A DNA stretch of 64,000 nt from Locusta migratoria (Eukaryota; Arthropoda; Insecta; Orthoptera; Acrididae), in NCBI GenBank assembly GCA_026315105.1, contig CM048750.1, positions 71,975,797 through 72,039,796 on the forward strand, written 5' to 3'. The position numbers and the translations under genes were made by a program. Below, in pieces: positions 1-11,159 of the stretch (its first letter is position 1; the number at the start of each line of letters is the position of its first letter). A model generated the notes under the pieces. It saw only the letters and a list, made by a program, of their open reading frames with translations, had not been told where the DNA came from and did no database searches.

Positions 1-1215
1 TTGCAGACTGGCAGCCAGTCGCGATGGCTACATGGCCCATTGAGCATTGTGTTTTCGCAGTTTAAGAGTTTATACGCAATAACGAATCAATTATTGCTGT
101 GACACATACCTTTCGCCGGCGTTTCAACATCCCACCTCGCAGTAGTGCTCCTAAGCGAGATACGATATTGAGTTGGGTGCATAATTTCCGCACTATTGGT
201 ACATGTGCTCCAAAATGGACGCCTAGACCTCGAACAATAGGAATGCCTGAGAACATGGAGCGTGTGAGACGCGATGTCATTGCGAGCCCACGTCGATCAA
301 CGAGACGTCGTGCTCAAGCTCTTGGAATGTCACGTCAGAGCCTTCAAAGGATTCTTAACCAAGAACTGAAATTCCACCCCTATAAAATCATGGTGGTCCA
401 GAAGATTCTCTTAACAGACCATCTTCAAAGGCTTCAGTTTAGCCAACGGGTGTTGGAGTTATTGAAAGATGAAAACCTGATTATCATGATGTCCGACGAG
501 GCTCACTTTCACATTAACCGCTAAGTCAACAAACAAAATTGCCGTTACTGTGCCGACACTAACTCAAGAGACCTACACCAATCGCCTCTCCATAGTGACG
601 GTTTGGTGTGGGGTTTCTAAGGTAGGGATAATTGGGCCTTACTTTTTTGAAAATGAAAGGGAGCAGGTGGTTGCTGTTAATTCGCAGTGTTATGTGAACA
701 TGATTGAAGAATTTCTTCTTGCACAACTTGAGGAGAACAATTACGACATGGACAATATGTGGTTCCAACAAGACAGGGCAACTGCACATACCGCTAGGAT
801 ATCAATGCAAGCTGTACTAGCTCTGTTCCCTGGCTGTTTGATTTCCCGTAATGAAGATGTCCATTGGCCCCCTCGCTCACCGGATCTCATGGTATGTGAC
901 TTTTTCTTATGGGGCTATTTAAAAGCAAGGATCTACATGAACAAACCCTGGACCATTCAGAAGTTGAAGGCAGCAATTCACAACGAAATCACATCAGTTC
1001 CTAGTGATGTGCTTGAGCGGGCAATGTGGAACATTAAGGATCGACTCCAAGAATGCGTCGTTCGAGAAGGAGAGCATTTCATGGCTGTAATTTTTAAAAA
1101 CTAACTTTCCTAATTTTTTGTTAATAAAATTCCATTGTAACTACACATTTTGAACTTTATTTCAATCCCATACCTTTAAAATTGATAGTTTGACAAGTAT
1201 TTTAAAACCACCTGA
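1..1215 (+). pseudogene. Tc1/mariner-type transposase relic (DUF4817 group), cut by window edge
   Basis: Decayed cut-and-paste transposase gene. The helix-turn-helix part (99-524) carries the 'FRRRFNIPPRSSAP' block typical of the insect DUF4817 mariner-like group and ends 'MSDEAHFH', which holds the first catalytic Asp. A stop codon at 522-524 and a frame change near 590 separate it from the second half (550-1104), which has 'WFQQDRATAHTA' (second Asp) and 'PPRSPDLMVCDFF' (third Asp region). It is therefore broken twice. The amino end runs off the left edge. The 3' end near 1215 is an estimate from where similarity to a terminal region seems to stop. Family assignment is firm; activity is excluded for this copy. 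Confidence 0.85.
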
Positions 1216-1925
1216 TCCATCTGCGGCACCCAATATTTTTTATTTTTATTTTTTCGTGGAGAGATATTTTCTTATTTTCTATTTCATAAAAATATAATGT
1301 AAAAAATTCATTGGCATTACATTTGTAGATTCGTTGCCATAGATTATCAATTGCATTAATTAAACAGTTCATTATCTCTGATAAAAAAAACTGAATGCCT
1401 GTGGCTGTTGACTTTTCTTTCTTTAAGTTAGTTAGTAGTTAAGTAGATCTGATGCTGTTCAGTAAAAAAAGATGTGACAGTGAAGTTCATGATCAATTAA
1501 ATTTAAAAGTGGAAGTGTGTTTTTTAATTTGTAAAGTAGTGCATCTCAGTGTTATATTTTTAACTACATCAAGCCCTCGACCTAGAGAAAAGGAAATGGT
1601 AATGACGAGTCTAGTCGGAGTAATTAACAATAGTCTTGAAGAAAAATTTTGAAAGGAACAAATATTTCTAAGAGACATCATGTAATTACACCAATATGCT
1701 GCTGAACACAGCACTTATACTGAAAGTTTGTTTATTGCGAACGTAACATACATGTCGCACTGACTGCCTCACGGGCAGAGTGCTCCGCTATTTATACACA
1801 GACAGAATGTACCAGAAATTAGAAGAACAGTTAGCATAAAAAAACAAGTAGAATTTACACTAAGAATCTACATAAGAAAGTTGTAGAACATTCTGGAATT
1901 GTTAATTACAAAGAAATAAATTTTT
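1216..1925. other. AT-rich stretch without a recognised gene
   Basis: Mostly A/T-rich DNA with short open frames only. I see no domain, RNA gene or repeat that I can name. Confidence 0.5.
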
Positions 1926-2003
1926 GCCAGTGGGTGGGATTGAACTGGCGACCTTCGGCACCGCAGTAGGTGACGCTATCCCCTGCACCATGCGGGCAGT
2001 CAG
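1926..2003 (-). repeat. tRNA-like sequence, probably a SINE head
   Basis: On the minus strand this reads as a tRNA-like block. It has an A-box-like 'ATGGTGCAGGGG', a B-box-like 'AGTTCAATCCC' about 40 nt later, and ends that pair only partly (TGCC with GGCA). The anticodon arm does not fold cleanly, so a tRNA-derived retroposon head is more likely than a working tRNA gene. Confidence 0.5.
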
Positions 2004-2199
2004 TTTACGTGCTGTCTCGCGGCAATATTGTTCACCTTTTCACAAATGAAGTTTTGTACACAAAAAAATAAAATAAAAACTTTAACTAAAAGAAACTATG
2101 ACAAACATGTCTTTCTTTGACCGCAAATTATTATTTTTCTCTAATTATTGTTTTGTTACATTATACAATGAAGGAGGTTGCGCAAAATGACTGAAAACT

Positions 2200-3440
2200 G
2201 GGCCTTCCTTTGTCTCAGAATCTATCCCACCAACCTATCCCTTCTCTTAGTAAGGATATGCCAGAAAGTCTTTTTCTCTATGATTCTGTTGAGCATTTCC
2301 TCATTAGTTACGTGATCTACCAATCTCCATCATTCGTCTGTAGCACCACATTTCAAAAGCATCTATCGTCTTTTTGTCTGAACTCCTTATCGTCCATGTT
2401 TCACTCCCATACAATGCTACACTCCAGACAAATACTTTCATAAAGGATTTCCTAACATTTAAATTAATATTCGATGTTTACAAGTTTCGCTTCTTCAGTA
2501 AATCTTTCCTTCCCATAGCAATTCTGCATTTTATATCTTCTTCACTTCGACCATTGGAAGTTATTTTGCTATCCAAATAAGAAAACTCATCTACTTTATT
2601 GTCTCATTACCTAATCTAATTCCTTCAGCATTGCTTGATTTTTTTTGGCACTACATTTCATTACCATTGTTTCACTCTTGTTAATGCTCTTATTATATCC
2701 TCCTTTCAAGACACTGTCCATTCCGTTCAATTGCTCTTTCAGGTTCTTTGCTGTCTCTGACAGAATTACTATGGCATCAGCAAACAACAATGTTTTTATT
2801 ACTTTTCCCTGAACTTTCATTCCCTCTCCAAATTTCTCCTTGCATTCCTTCACAGTTTGAGTAAAGTACAGATTGAACATCATTGAGGAAAGGCTACAAC
2901 CCTGTCTTACTCCCTTCCCAACCTTGTGTCCCTTGCATGCCCTTTGACTTTAAAAACTACTGTCTGGTTTTTGTTCAAGTTGAATATAACTCTTCACTCC
3001 TTATATTTCCCCTGCTATGTTCAGAATTTGAAAGAATGTATTCCAGTCAATATTGTCAGAAGCTTCCTCCAGAGCTATGAATGCTAAAAACGTAGGTTTA
3101 CCTTTCCTTAACCTATCTTCTAAGATAAGGTGTAAAGTGAGTATTGCCTCTCATGTTCCTACATTTCTCCTAAATCCTAACTGATATTCCCCAAGAACAG
3201 ATTCCACCAGTTTCTCTATTCATCTGTACATAATTCATGTTAATTTTTTGCAATCATGACTTATTAAACTGCTAGTTCTGTATTTTCACATTTGTCTGCA
3301 CTTACTTACTTAGGAATTGGAATTACTACACTCTTCTTGAAGTCAGAGGGTATTTCTCCTGATCATTGGCAGAGCTAGTTGGCATATGAACTTATTCTGC
3401 TGTGGTTGGTGTTGGCAAGATTATGGTAACGACAAGTAAT
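2200..3440 (-). pseudogene. Old, internally deleted RTE-like LINE copy
   Basis: Antisense to the + strand this matches the RTE-like element at 50.99-54.27 kb along its length, for example 'EKFGEGMKVQGKVIKTLLFADA' against 'EKFGEGIKVQGEVLKTLRFADD' in the younger copy. The catalytic FADD is changed to FADA. At about 3357 the match jumps from the part equivalent to 52345 straight to the part equivalent to 53508, so about 1.16 kb of the endonuclease-RT linker is missing. The last 200 bp of the 3' end and all of the 5' end are absent. It is a dead and older copy of the same family. Confidence 0.85.
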
Positions 3441-3720
3441 TTTAAGTGAATACCCTATGAGATTTGCTATCAGTTTTGCTGCTCATATTCAGCAGATAAT
3501 TTATGCTGAAGCCCCTTTAAAATTACTGAAATCCAGCTTTTTTGTTGTTGACATTAAATCATAGAAAATATAGCAATTTTCTTTTAAGTGGCACGAACAA
3601 GACACCACTTCCCTTACTAATACAAAGAAGTATGACTGTCTACATGGCAATGCCTTCAGGCATTATTCATTAAAATAATTCAGATACTGTATTTAATTTT
3701 TTTTTATTCCATTATGTAAT

Positions 3721-4000
3721 GTGGAACTTTCCATCCCCACCCTTACCCAGCATCCTTCACCCTCCACTCCCCTCCCTACTCACTGTCAAGATGCTTTAGC
3801 ACTGGACTGCCCAGAGATTGTAGTGTATAGTTGTCTGGGTGATTGTGTGAATATATGCATTTCTTTTTCTGATGAAGGCCATGGAGGAAAAGTTAAGCCG
3901 TGTGAATGTGACTGTCTATTTTTTGTGCTTGTCAGTGGCTCAAATAATGTCTTTAAAGAGTTGTTATCTATTCTCCATTATCTATTACATTCCTTTTAAT
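3721..4000 (+). repeat. PLE terminal repeat, type D, single copy
   Basis: It shares blocks with the inverted pairs at 21459-22060 and 30628-31000, such as 'gtgaatgtgactgtctat' and the hammerhead-like core at 3869-3893. The open frame across it has no recognisable domain and is treated as chance. Confidence 0.6.
3869..3893 (+). ncRNA. Hammerhead-like core, type D, degraded
   Basis: CTGATGA, then GGCC-AT-GGAG, then GAAAAG. The stem is weakened compared with GGCC-AT-GGCC in the other type D copies. Confidence 0.35.
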
Positions 4001-5455
4001 TGACTCTAATGACAGGAAAGGAAACACTGTGGGTCAGTTCTAGCCCCGAATCTGCAGGGGTGTTTGGAGAACATTGTTTAGGATGGATCAATCAACACAG
4101 TTTATTGTTGATGCAGACAAGGCAATCGGTGCAGTGTTGCTGCTAAATTAGCACAGAAAATACCAATATGCCCAAATTTGACTGTTCACAAAAAGAAGAG
4201 GCTGAGAAAACATTCACTAAGACAGAAATATATGACGACATGTACATGTTGCAGAATCCTCACAAGGAGAGGTTTCACACACAAATTTAATGAAAGATTT
4301 AATATCAATTTGATAAGTGAGGAAAATTAAAATTTCCCTGTACAAATGACTATATATTAAGCTATACTTTTCTATGCTCTGTGAAACTTTTGTTGATTAT
4401 ATAACTTATACACTTCAATGGAAGCAGAGTGAAAAGATGGTCACTGATGTGAAACTTGTCATAAAAGTATGCTATAAATACAGCACACAAGAATAAATAT
4501 ATTTAGATTTAAAGTGAATTCTGCAGATTCTAAAAGAAGTGCCAATACAATTGGTCTTAACTAAATGAAAAATCAAGAATGAATATTTCCCTATTGCTGA
4601 GAAAAAGGTCAATTGATTTTGTAACATCGTACTATCATCACAAAAATATGAATTTTTTTCCAGAATTTAAATAGGTACGTACTGCTCCTAAATAGTGTAT
4701 CCATTTACAAAACAAACTAGGCATCGGCAAAATTAAGAATGGGGGAAAACAATTACACAATAAAAATCAATGATAAACTACAAATGTAAAGTTTCTGCAT
4801 TCAATGTAATCTCAATCAGCTAGAAACACATTCATTACAAAGAAAGCAATGATGGAGTTCAAGTGAAGCAACCAAATCAAAAGAATACATATGAAGGCAT
4901 GCTCAAGAATACAGTATTTGAATTTACATTTTAATGATAAGAGGTCCATATCACATCACAGATGATACATGTTGGCTAACACACACAAAGATATCACCAA
5001 AAGTAAGTTTGTCTGAAGAGTGATACAAGTCCTATGGAAGTTATCAATAACTTAGCTGTGAAACAAGGAATGGTAAATTGAAAATCGGTCAGTTCCTATG
5101 TGACAATAATAATAATAACTATAATGGCACATAAAGTCCTAAATAAAAATAATAACTGGGTACATTAATACCAAGGTTAACTGAATCTGATGAATGACAA
5201 ACATTTGATTAATTACTTTATAACTCCAAGTAATAATTTACCTTGTGTGGATTTCGTCAACAAGATCATGAACAATTTATACTCTTAATAATTAATGCTT
5301 CAGAAAAATTACATTTTTTTTGTCCTTATATAATTTTCTCACACACTAATTTACTTTTGTGGTTTTGGCCTTACTATATTACAGACTTTTCATGAAGTTG
5401 AGTTTTAATTCAGGTACTTCATTATCGCATAATAACTTTAGTTTAGTAAGTCGTT
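4001..5455. other. AT-rich intergenic or intronic DNA, no gene seen
   Basis: About 1.45 kb of A/T-rich sequence with no long open frame. It contains a short (AAT)n near 5105. Nothing recognised. Confidence 0.5.
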
Positions 5456-5740
5456 TTGTAAAATAATGAGCAAAAGAGATAGAGAGGCAGACCGGTGCTT
5501 ATCATAGTTTGGTACTGCCGATAGTACACACAAAAAATGACACAAAAGGCGACGAAAGTAAAAGCTTTCGGAAATTTACATTTCTTTCATCAGGTAGGAG
5601 GAGGAAAGAGGAATGAGACAGAAGTGAAACGTTACCTACAACTTTAGTAATTTTTGTGTGTGTACTATGTTAAATATTGCCCTGCCCTGCCCTGCCCCAC
5701 TCTCTCTCTCTCTCTTTTTTTTGCTCATTATTTTCAAATC
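5456..5740. repeat. Foldback repeat, type F (PLE-related)
   Basis: The two ends are inverted copies of each other: 'aaataatgagcaaaagagat' at the left against a matching 'ctctttttttttgctcatt' at the right, followed inward by 'tagtacacaca' on both sides. The left arm carries a hammerhead-like core on the minus strand and the 'ctgccgatag' block shared with types C and E. Confidence 0.6.
5563..5593 (-). ncRNA. Hammerhead-like core, type F
   Basis: Minus strand: CTGATGA, two A, stem GAAAT-GTAA-ATTTC, then CGAAA and the AGCT palindrome. The stem is perfect and differs in sequence from all other families here. Helix I does not form convincingly. Confidence 0.4.
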
Positions 5741-6360
5741 TCACTAGAAAATTTCTGTAATAAATCAAATAAGCAGTTTTTCTTTTAGTTTTGTTTGGAA
5801 CTGACTGATTTCGACAATGTCTTATATTTCAGGGTAATTTATTATATAATTTACCAGCATTTTACAACAAACTTTCCAAGTTTTAACTTTATATTTCCTG
5901 TCTAGGTGTAAATTATAACAGTTTCTAGAGTCATAAGTATGTACAGAAGAGTTCATTACATAACCACCCCCCCCCCCCCCGTTTTTCCTTACATACTACA
6001 TAATACTTTGATAAATATATTCAAATGGAACAGGTAGCATCCACAGAATTTGAAGACGTTTGAGGCAGTGAGCCCTACTGCAACTCTTGGTTATTATGAA
6101 TACTGCTCTTCTCTGCACTTTGAAGATAGACTGAATATTTTTTTGATTCACTCCCCAAAATATTATCCCATAACTAATAACACATTTGACATCAGAAAAA
6201 TACATAGCTCTGACACATGAAATGCCACATACTGTAGTCAGAATTCTGAGGGCATAGCATGCTGTAGATATTCTATTAATAATTTCCCACTTTAGCTGAC
6301 TATCAACAAGCATACAAAGAAATTTTATGTTTCCACACATTCTATAGATTCATCATTCAA
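5741..6360 (-). pseudogene. Jockey/CR1-type LINE, carboxyl end of reverse transcriptase ORF
   Basis: At 5996-6340 the minus strand encodes a block typical of the region after the RT domain in insect CR1/Jockey-type elements: 'VDSQLKWE', 'STACYALRILTTVCG', 'VISYGIIFWG', 'VQRRAVFIITKS'. The rest toward 5741 looks like 3' untranslated sequence and holds a poly-C run near 5967. It is truncated at the 5' side, with no catalytic motifs left. Confidence 0.7.
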
Positions 6361-6375
6361 TTTTAAATTGTTATA

Positions 6376-6391
6376 GTGTTGTATGTATGTA

Positions 6392-6433
<42 letters not shown>

Positions 6434-6447
6434 GGGGGGGGGGGGGG
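6376..6447 (+). repeat. (GTAT)n/(GT)n microsatellite plus poly-G
   Basis: Simple repeat directly visible. Open frames across it are artefacts of the repeat. Confidence 0.95.
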
Positions 6448-6479
6448 GAATTTCACCAAAAAACATCATACAGAAACTC

Positions 6480-6854
6480 ACGGCATTTGCTGTGTTTCAC
6501 CCTTCCCCACCCTTTCTTTCTGTTTCTCAATTTTTTTTAAACAATGGAAATTACAGGAAGGATTCAATAATATTTTAGAGAAGGATAGGTTGTTTACTCT
6601 CCAGAGACATCCGATGAGCCACAGAATGGCACAAATAATAGAATACAGCATTAGAGCTTTCAGCTGTTAAGGCATTCATCAAAGAGATACAAGCCTACAC
6701 ACAGACATGACCGCCGTCTCCAGACGCTATGGTCAGTCTGCTGTACCCAGCAAGGCTGAGGCGAGAGCAACCAATGGTGGGGGTGAGGAGCTTTAAAATA
6801 CTGGAAGCAGACTGTAACCCTAAATGACTCGTCTGGAGAACCTGCCTCGTCTGA
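6480..6854 (-). repeat. PLE 3' terminal region, separated from its ORF by a LINE
   Basis: Holds a degraded hammerhead-like core on the minus strand at 6655-6682 (TTGATGA ... GAAAGCT) and a 3'-untranslated block whose inverted copy appears at about 9035-9090. The coding part of what seems to be the same PLE resumes at 8136, so the LINE at 6855-8135 probably inserted into it. Confidence 0.5.
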
Positions 6855-8135
6855 GTGGGGTACATTAATGTGTGGTGTGCCTCAAGGCTCAGTTTTGGGC
6901 CCACTGCTATTCCTCATCTTCATTAATGACCTTCCTCTTTGTTCTGAGTTGAACAACAAATTTACCCTATTCACCAATGACACCACAATTCTAATTGTCG
7001 ATTTGATAGATCGCAATCTTGAACACACTACAAATAAAGTTTTTAATGATATCTTAAATTGGTTCTCCTCAAATGGTCTCTCACTCAATACAGACAAAAC
7101 TCATTATATGAGGTTCCATATGCCACAAAGTAATCTCAAAGAAATTAACATAAAATGTAGAGATCAACCAATACAGAAAGTTGAAGATACAAAATTCCTG
7201 GGCGCTTATATAGATTGCAAATGTAATTGGTCAGTTCACATTCTTCATCTATGTAAAAACTTAGCTCGGCAACATTTGTATTATGGGTAATTTCTTCAGT
7301 GGCTGAAGTTGACACCATTAAGGTTACATACTTTGGCTACTTCCACTCATTGATGTCATATGCTATATTCTGTGGGAACCAACCAGTTGCAAAAAAATTA
7401 TTTACTGTCCCAAAAAATTATGTGTGGGGTTAATCAAAGACACTCTTGCAGGCAATAGTTTGGAAAGATGGGTATCCTAACAACTGCCTTTCAGTACATT
7501 TTTTCTTTGCTTACCTTCGTGTGCAAAAATTATTCTATCTACCGTAAATTCCATTACTATAACACAAGAAACAAAAACAATCTACATGTCGAATTGAAAA
7601 GACTCACCCTGGTACAAAAAGGAGTCTACTACTCCAGCACTAAGCTGTTCAATGTTCTCCCTCTACATATTAAATGTATTCATACTGAACTGCCAAAATT
7701 CACACAAGTTCTCGAAGATTACCTGACAGAGAAATCTTTTTATACTGTGGATGAATATTTGAAAGAAAATGCTTACCATAAGAAAACTTATTTTATTGTT
7801 TTGAACTAGTTCAATTGATCTTTTTGAGCATTATCACACTTCTTGTAAAAACAGATTGGCTGTGCCTGTAATTATTCTTGTAATATGTGATTTAACTTAT
7901 GCTCTTATTTATAATGATTATTTGATACTCCTATTTCTGTTGATTGGTTGTTATGTTATCTAGCCTACACTGTATCTATTACTATATTTATTGTACGTCC
8001 TTAATCCATGCACGATTTGGTATTGCATTCCCCTTGTTTTTATTGTAAGTTTAAATTGAAATCTGTACAATTTGACATGTTCCATATCCTTGTGATGACT
8101 CACAAACTGGATCTATGGAACATGAAATAAATAAA
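6855..8135 (+). pseudogene. 5'-truncated Jockey/CR1-like LINE
   Basis: A plus-strand RT fragment begins in the motif 'GVPQGSVLGPLLFLIFIND'. The catalytic box reads FTND instead of F/YADD, followed by 'SLNTDKTHYMRF' (6868-7290). After a degraded stretch, 7468-7809 carries the carboxyl block 'YYNTRNKNNLH...YSSTKLFNVLP'. The tail 'gatctatggaacatgaaat' at 8110-8130 followed by (AAAT)n is a common insect LINE 3' end. It is dead: changed active site, frame breaks and missing 5' half. It sits inside a PLE. Confidence 0.75.
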
Positions 8136-8995
8136 TCAAATGGCAAGGAAAGAAAAGCAGGAGGGGAGGGAGGGAGGAGGGGGTGCTCAGCACGAGTGAG
8201 GGAATATGTCAGTGCTGTCTGACAGACAGTGCAGAAGGAAGGGAAGGGACTGAAATGTGTGAAGGCCAGAGTGTGGGTAGGGAAGGGGAGGAAAGGGTGG
8301 TGGAGGTAGGAACTAGTGAAGGTTTAGGCCTGGGGGATTGCGGGAGTGTAGGATATATTGTAGGGAGAGTTCCCACCTATGCAGTTCAGAAAAGCTGGTG
8401 TTTGTGGGGATGATCCATATGGCGCAGACTGTGTAGCAGTCATTGATGGAAGGAAGGAAGCTTAGGGTTTAACGTCCCATTGACAACTTGGTGATTACAG
8501 ACGGAGCTAATGCTCAGAGTTTTGAGTAAGGCTAGGGAAGGATATTGACCGTGCCTTTTGGAAGGAACCATCCCAGCATTTGCCTGGAGCGATTCAGGGA
8601 AATCGCGGAAAACCTGAATCTAGATGGCCGGAGGTGGATTTGAACCACCATGCGAGTCCAATGCATTACCACTGTACCATCTCGCTCGGTAGCAGTCATT
8701 GAAGTGAGCCACACTATGTAGAGCTTCATACTCTGCAACAGGATGGTCTAGCTGTTTCTTGGCCAAAGTTTGATGATAGCCATTCATCCGGATAGACAGC
8801 TGGGTGCTGGTCATGCAACCATAGAAAGCTGCACAGTGGTTGCAGCTGGGTTTGTAGAAAACATGACTGCTTTCACAGGTTGCCCTGCCTTTTATGGGAT
8901 AGGAAATGCCTGTGACAAGGCTGGGCAAGAGTAGATGGTGGTGGGATCATGGATAGATCAGGTTTTGCATCTAGGACTATAGCAGGGATATGAGC
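8136..8995 (-). pseudogene. PLE GIY-YIG endonuclease region
   Basis: The minus strand encodes the carboxyl part of a Penelope-like element. It has a Cys-rich linker, then 'KGRATCESSHVFY', 'CNHCAAFYGC' and 'LSIRMNGYHQ', which is the GIY-YIG nuclease core with Tyr-Val-Gly replaced by Tyr-Gly-Cys. The frame then runs to 'LDHPVAEYEALHSVAHFNDC', where a SINE interrupts it. The last coding block and 3' untranslated region follow toward 8136. It is a non-functional relic. The paralogue at 11588-11785 shows the uninterrupted sequence. Confidence 0.75.
8447..8688 (-). mobile_element. tRNA-derived SINE with 14-bp target duplication
   Basis: Minus strand: it starts with a tRNA-like head (A box 'GGTACAGTGGT', B box 'GGTTCAAATCC'), followed by the body 'CCGCGATTTCCCTGAATCGC' that marks a widespread insect SINE, and ends in (TTCC)n. 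It is flanked by the exact direct repeat 'gtagcagtcattga' (8433-8446 and 8689-8702). The related PLE at 11.7 kb has the same site without an insert. Complete and relatively young. Confidence 0.92.
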
Positions 8996-9149
8996 TATGG
9001 GGATCCCCTACCCTCCTGCTTCCCTTTCCTTGCTACTTCCTCGCCCCCACCACTGGTTGCTCTCGCCTCAGCCGTGCTGGGCACATAGACTGGCCACAGC
9101 AGCCGGAAGTGGTAGTTTTCAATTTTTTTTAATTAAACATGAGTTTATT
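8996..9149 (+). repeat. Inverted PLE-related fragment
   Basis: The segment 9035-9095 ('cccccaccactggttgctc') is the inverted counterpart of 6745-6790 and also resembles 32180-32225. It is a fragment of a PLE 3' untranslated region lying in the opposite direction to the coding relic beside it. Confidence 0.45.
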
Positions 9150-9345
9150 GTTGAATGCTCACTCCAATATGCCGTATAATGATTCTTCGGCTTTTTCTTT
9201 TAATATTTCTGGCAATTCATCAGTGATTAAAACATACGAGTCATCAGCAAAAAATATTGTTTGGTCATGCTTGATGCTCTGTGGAAATTCATTAATGTAA
9301 ATTAGGAAGAGTATTATACCGAAGACACTAACTGGTGGCACAACT
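9150..9345 (-). pseudogene. Short LINE reverse-transcriptase fragment
   Basis: Minus strand encodes 'VFGIILFLIYINEFPQSI' and 'QTIFFADDSYVLIT', the RT motifs around the catalytic F-A-D-D of a CR1/Jockey-type LINE. Only about 60 residues remain. Confidence 0.6.
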
Positions 9346-9699
9346 ATGTTATTATTTTATGTCTGAAGTATATTTTACATTACAGTAGGAGCAAGTTGAG
9401 GTATATGTGTTGTGTGTTCTATGTTATATTGTATACCCGGTCCACTGAAACTTTGCACTTGACGTTTACAAATAACAAGTGAAGAGCAAGAAGCGCAAAG
9501 TGCTAGTCGCTAGGAACGATCCAATCACAGCGCTGTAAACACTTCCCCTGGTCACGTGTCTTGACGTCAAAGTTCCTGTGTTGCCGGCTTTTTTCAGTGC
9601 TACCATAAACAATGTTGTGTATCATGTCTATCGCGTGTTTACTGTCTGTGTGCTTTTTTTCACTGTGATTTGTTTTACTTTGAGTGGTTTAACTTGACT

Positions 9700-10260
9700 T
9701 TCCAAGTTAAAGTAATTGGATAATGTCACCGAAAAGACTTTTTCTAGAGAATAAAAAGTTCGAAGAATATGCTCTGAGCAGGAAGCTCATTCTCGCTTTA
9801 AATGATCAGGAAGAAATTATGATGCAGGGGCTACAAGAAAGAAATATTGCTGCAGATATGTCATGACAAAACTTCTTTTATATTCGCTCATGAAACAAAA
9901 TAAGCCTATTACGCCCACATACATAGTAGACGAAATCGAAAAGGAGCAGGGTCACTATGTAATAAGGCTGCACCCGTATCATTGATATTTTAACCCTATA
10001 TAGTTAGAATGGAATGACTTTAAGAATTACATAAGTCTTCCACAATAACAGAGGTGGAAAAGCTGTTGTGTGAAGCTGTCACCAATGTGGATGCTGCATC
10101 TTGGGGTGGAAAAAAAAAAAGGGTCGAGCACATTGAAAACCTGATTCGCGCAGCGCAGACAATGGAAGGGATCATCAGTGATCATTTACAGTTAATGATT
10201 TGTCTTGGTGATGAAGACGAATTTGGCAGTGCATTGTCCCTGTAAATTGGCGAGAGAAAA
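9700..10260 (+). pseudogene. Tc1/IS630-type DDE transposase relic
   Basis: A plausible start 'MSPKRLFLENKKFEEYAL' lies at 9723. From about 9915 the sequence resembles the carboxyl part of DDE (IS630/Tc1-type) transposases common in insects: 'TYIVDEIEKEQGHYVIRLHPYH', a stop, then 'VEKLLCEAVTNV' and 'KKRVEHIENLI' with an acidic end (10054-10245). Several stops and at least one frame change break it, and the catalytic core appears to be missing. Possibly an internal-deletion derivative. Family call is moderate. Confidence 0.5.
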
Positions 10261-10763
10261 CCATTGTGATTATAAAATGTAGAGCGAGAAGTTACTATCT
10301 TAATTATTGTTTATTTTGTATCTGTAAAGATCAAATGCCTATTTTCTATATTTTTTTGCTCCATTATTGAAAGCGTGTGAATTGGTGTGCTTTTGTCTAC
10401 TTTACTATGCCGTTAATTAATTGCTGCTTTGTGGTAGCCACTCAAGAACGAATTACTATATGCACTTTTATTGCTCAATAGCTTACATTTATGAGATGCA
10501 ACTGAAAACCGTTTCGTATGCTGTGTGTATAGAGGCTAGTGTTGCAATGTCACTTTAGCAGCTCTTCAGAATAAAGAGCATTCATACAATCACACAGGCA
10601 TACTTCACAGTCACACAACTGCCATCCCTGGCTGCTGCATACCAAGTGGTGTATGAACTGTCTCATACTTCTGCTTATAATCATATTTTACTTTTCAAAA
10701 GCAAAATATATTAAAACAATTACAACAAATACTGAATTTATAATACTTAACATGAACACCAAC
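10261..10763. other. Intronic or flanking DNA with a PLE type E fragment
   Basis: No gene seen. 10570-10650 resembles the inner part of the type E PLE terminal repeat ('cttcagaataaagagcatt', 'caatcacacaggca'). Confidence 0.45.
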
Positions 10764-10817
10764 CTGTCCTTCTCTGTCAAAGGAGAACACAGCATAAAGT
10801 TGCTGCAGCTTTTCATC
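10764..10817 (-). CDS. ERLEC1: ERLEC1 exon (most 3' exon found here), tentative
   Basis: A 54-nt minus-strand exon encoding 'DEKLQQLYAVFSFDREGQ'. The acceptor is a good 'tttaacAG'. It enters in phase 0, as the preceding exon requires. The donor is CAG followed by GTTGGT, which is weak; an alternative donor 12 nt further on (CAT then GTTAAG) keeps the same frame. The residues are not diagnostic by themselves. The call rests on position, strand, splice sites and phase. The second MRH domain expected in ERLEC1 was not found to the left. Confidence 0.5.
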
Positions 10818-11159
10818 CTGTTAAAATAATGAAAATAATCACTAAAATAATAAAAGAAACAAACCAAAAATAATGAAATAAAAATTTGTATCAAAATAAA
10901 AATGAAATATTTGTCATAATTTAAAATAAAATGAATGTTAGCAATTTAGTTACACTGTCAAAATTAGAAAGAGTTAGTTTGTAGAAAAAAAAAAAAAAGA
11001 AAAAGAAAGAAAGATAACATAACTGTGAGAGATTACCCTATCTATAATGTCAAGAAATGAAAACAAAAAGTTTATTTCCATTTTAAAATATGCGAAATAT
11101 GTATGAGACCTTAGAACTGAAAGGACATCCTAACACAAGGAATTTTGATTATAATTAGC
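10818..11159. other. ERLEC1 intron, AT-rich
   Basis: No gene or named repeat seen. It has a purine-rich stretch at 10986-11015. Confidence 0.5.

Noticed and set aside
1926..2003. Functional tRNA gene
   Set aside because: Acceptor and anticodon stems do not pair well; a tRNA-derived retroposon is more likely.
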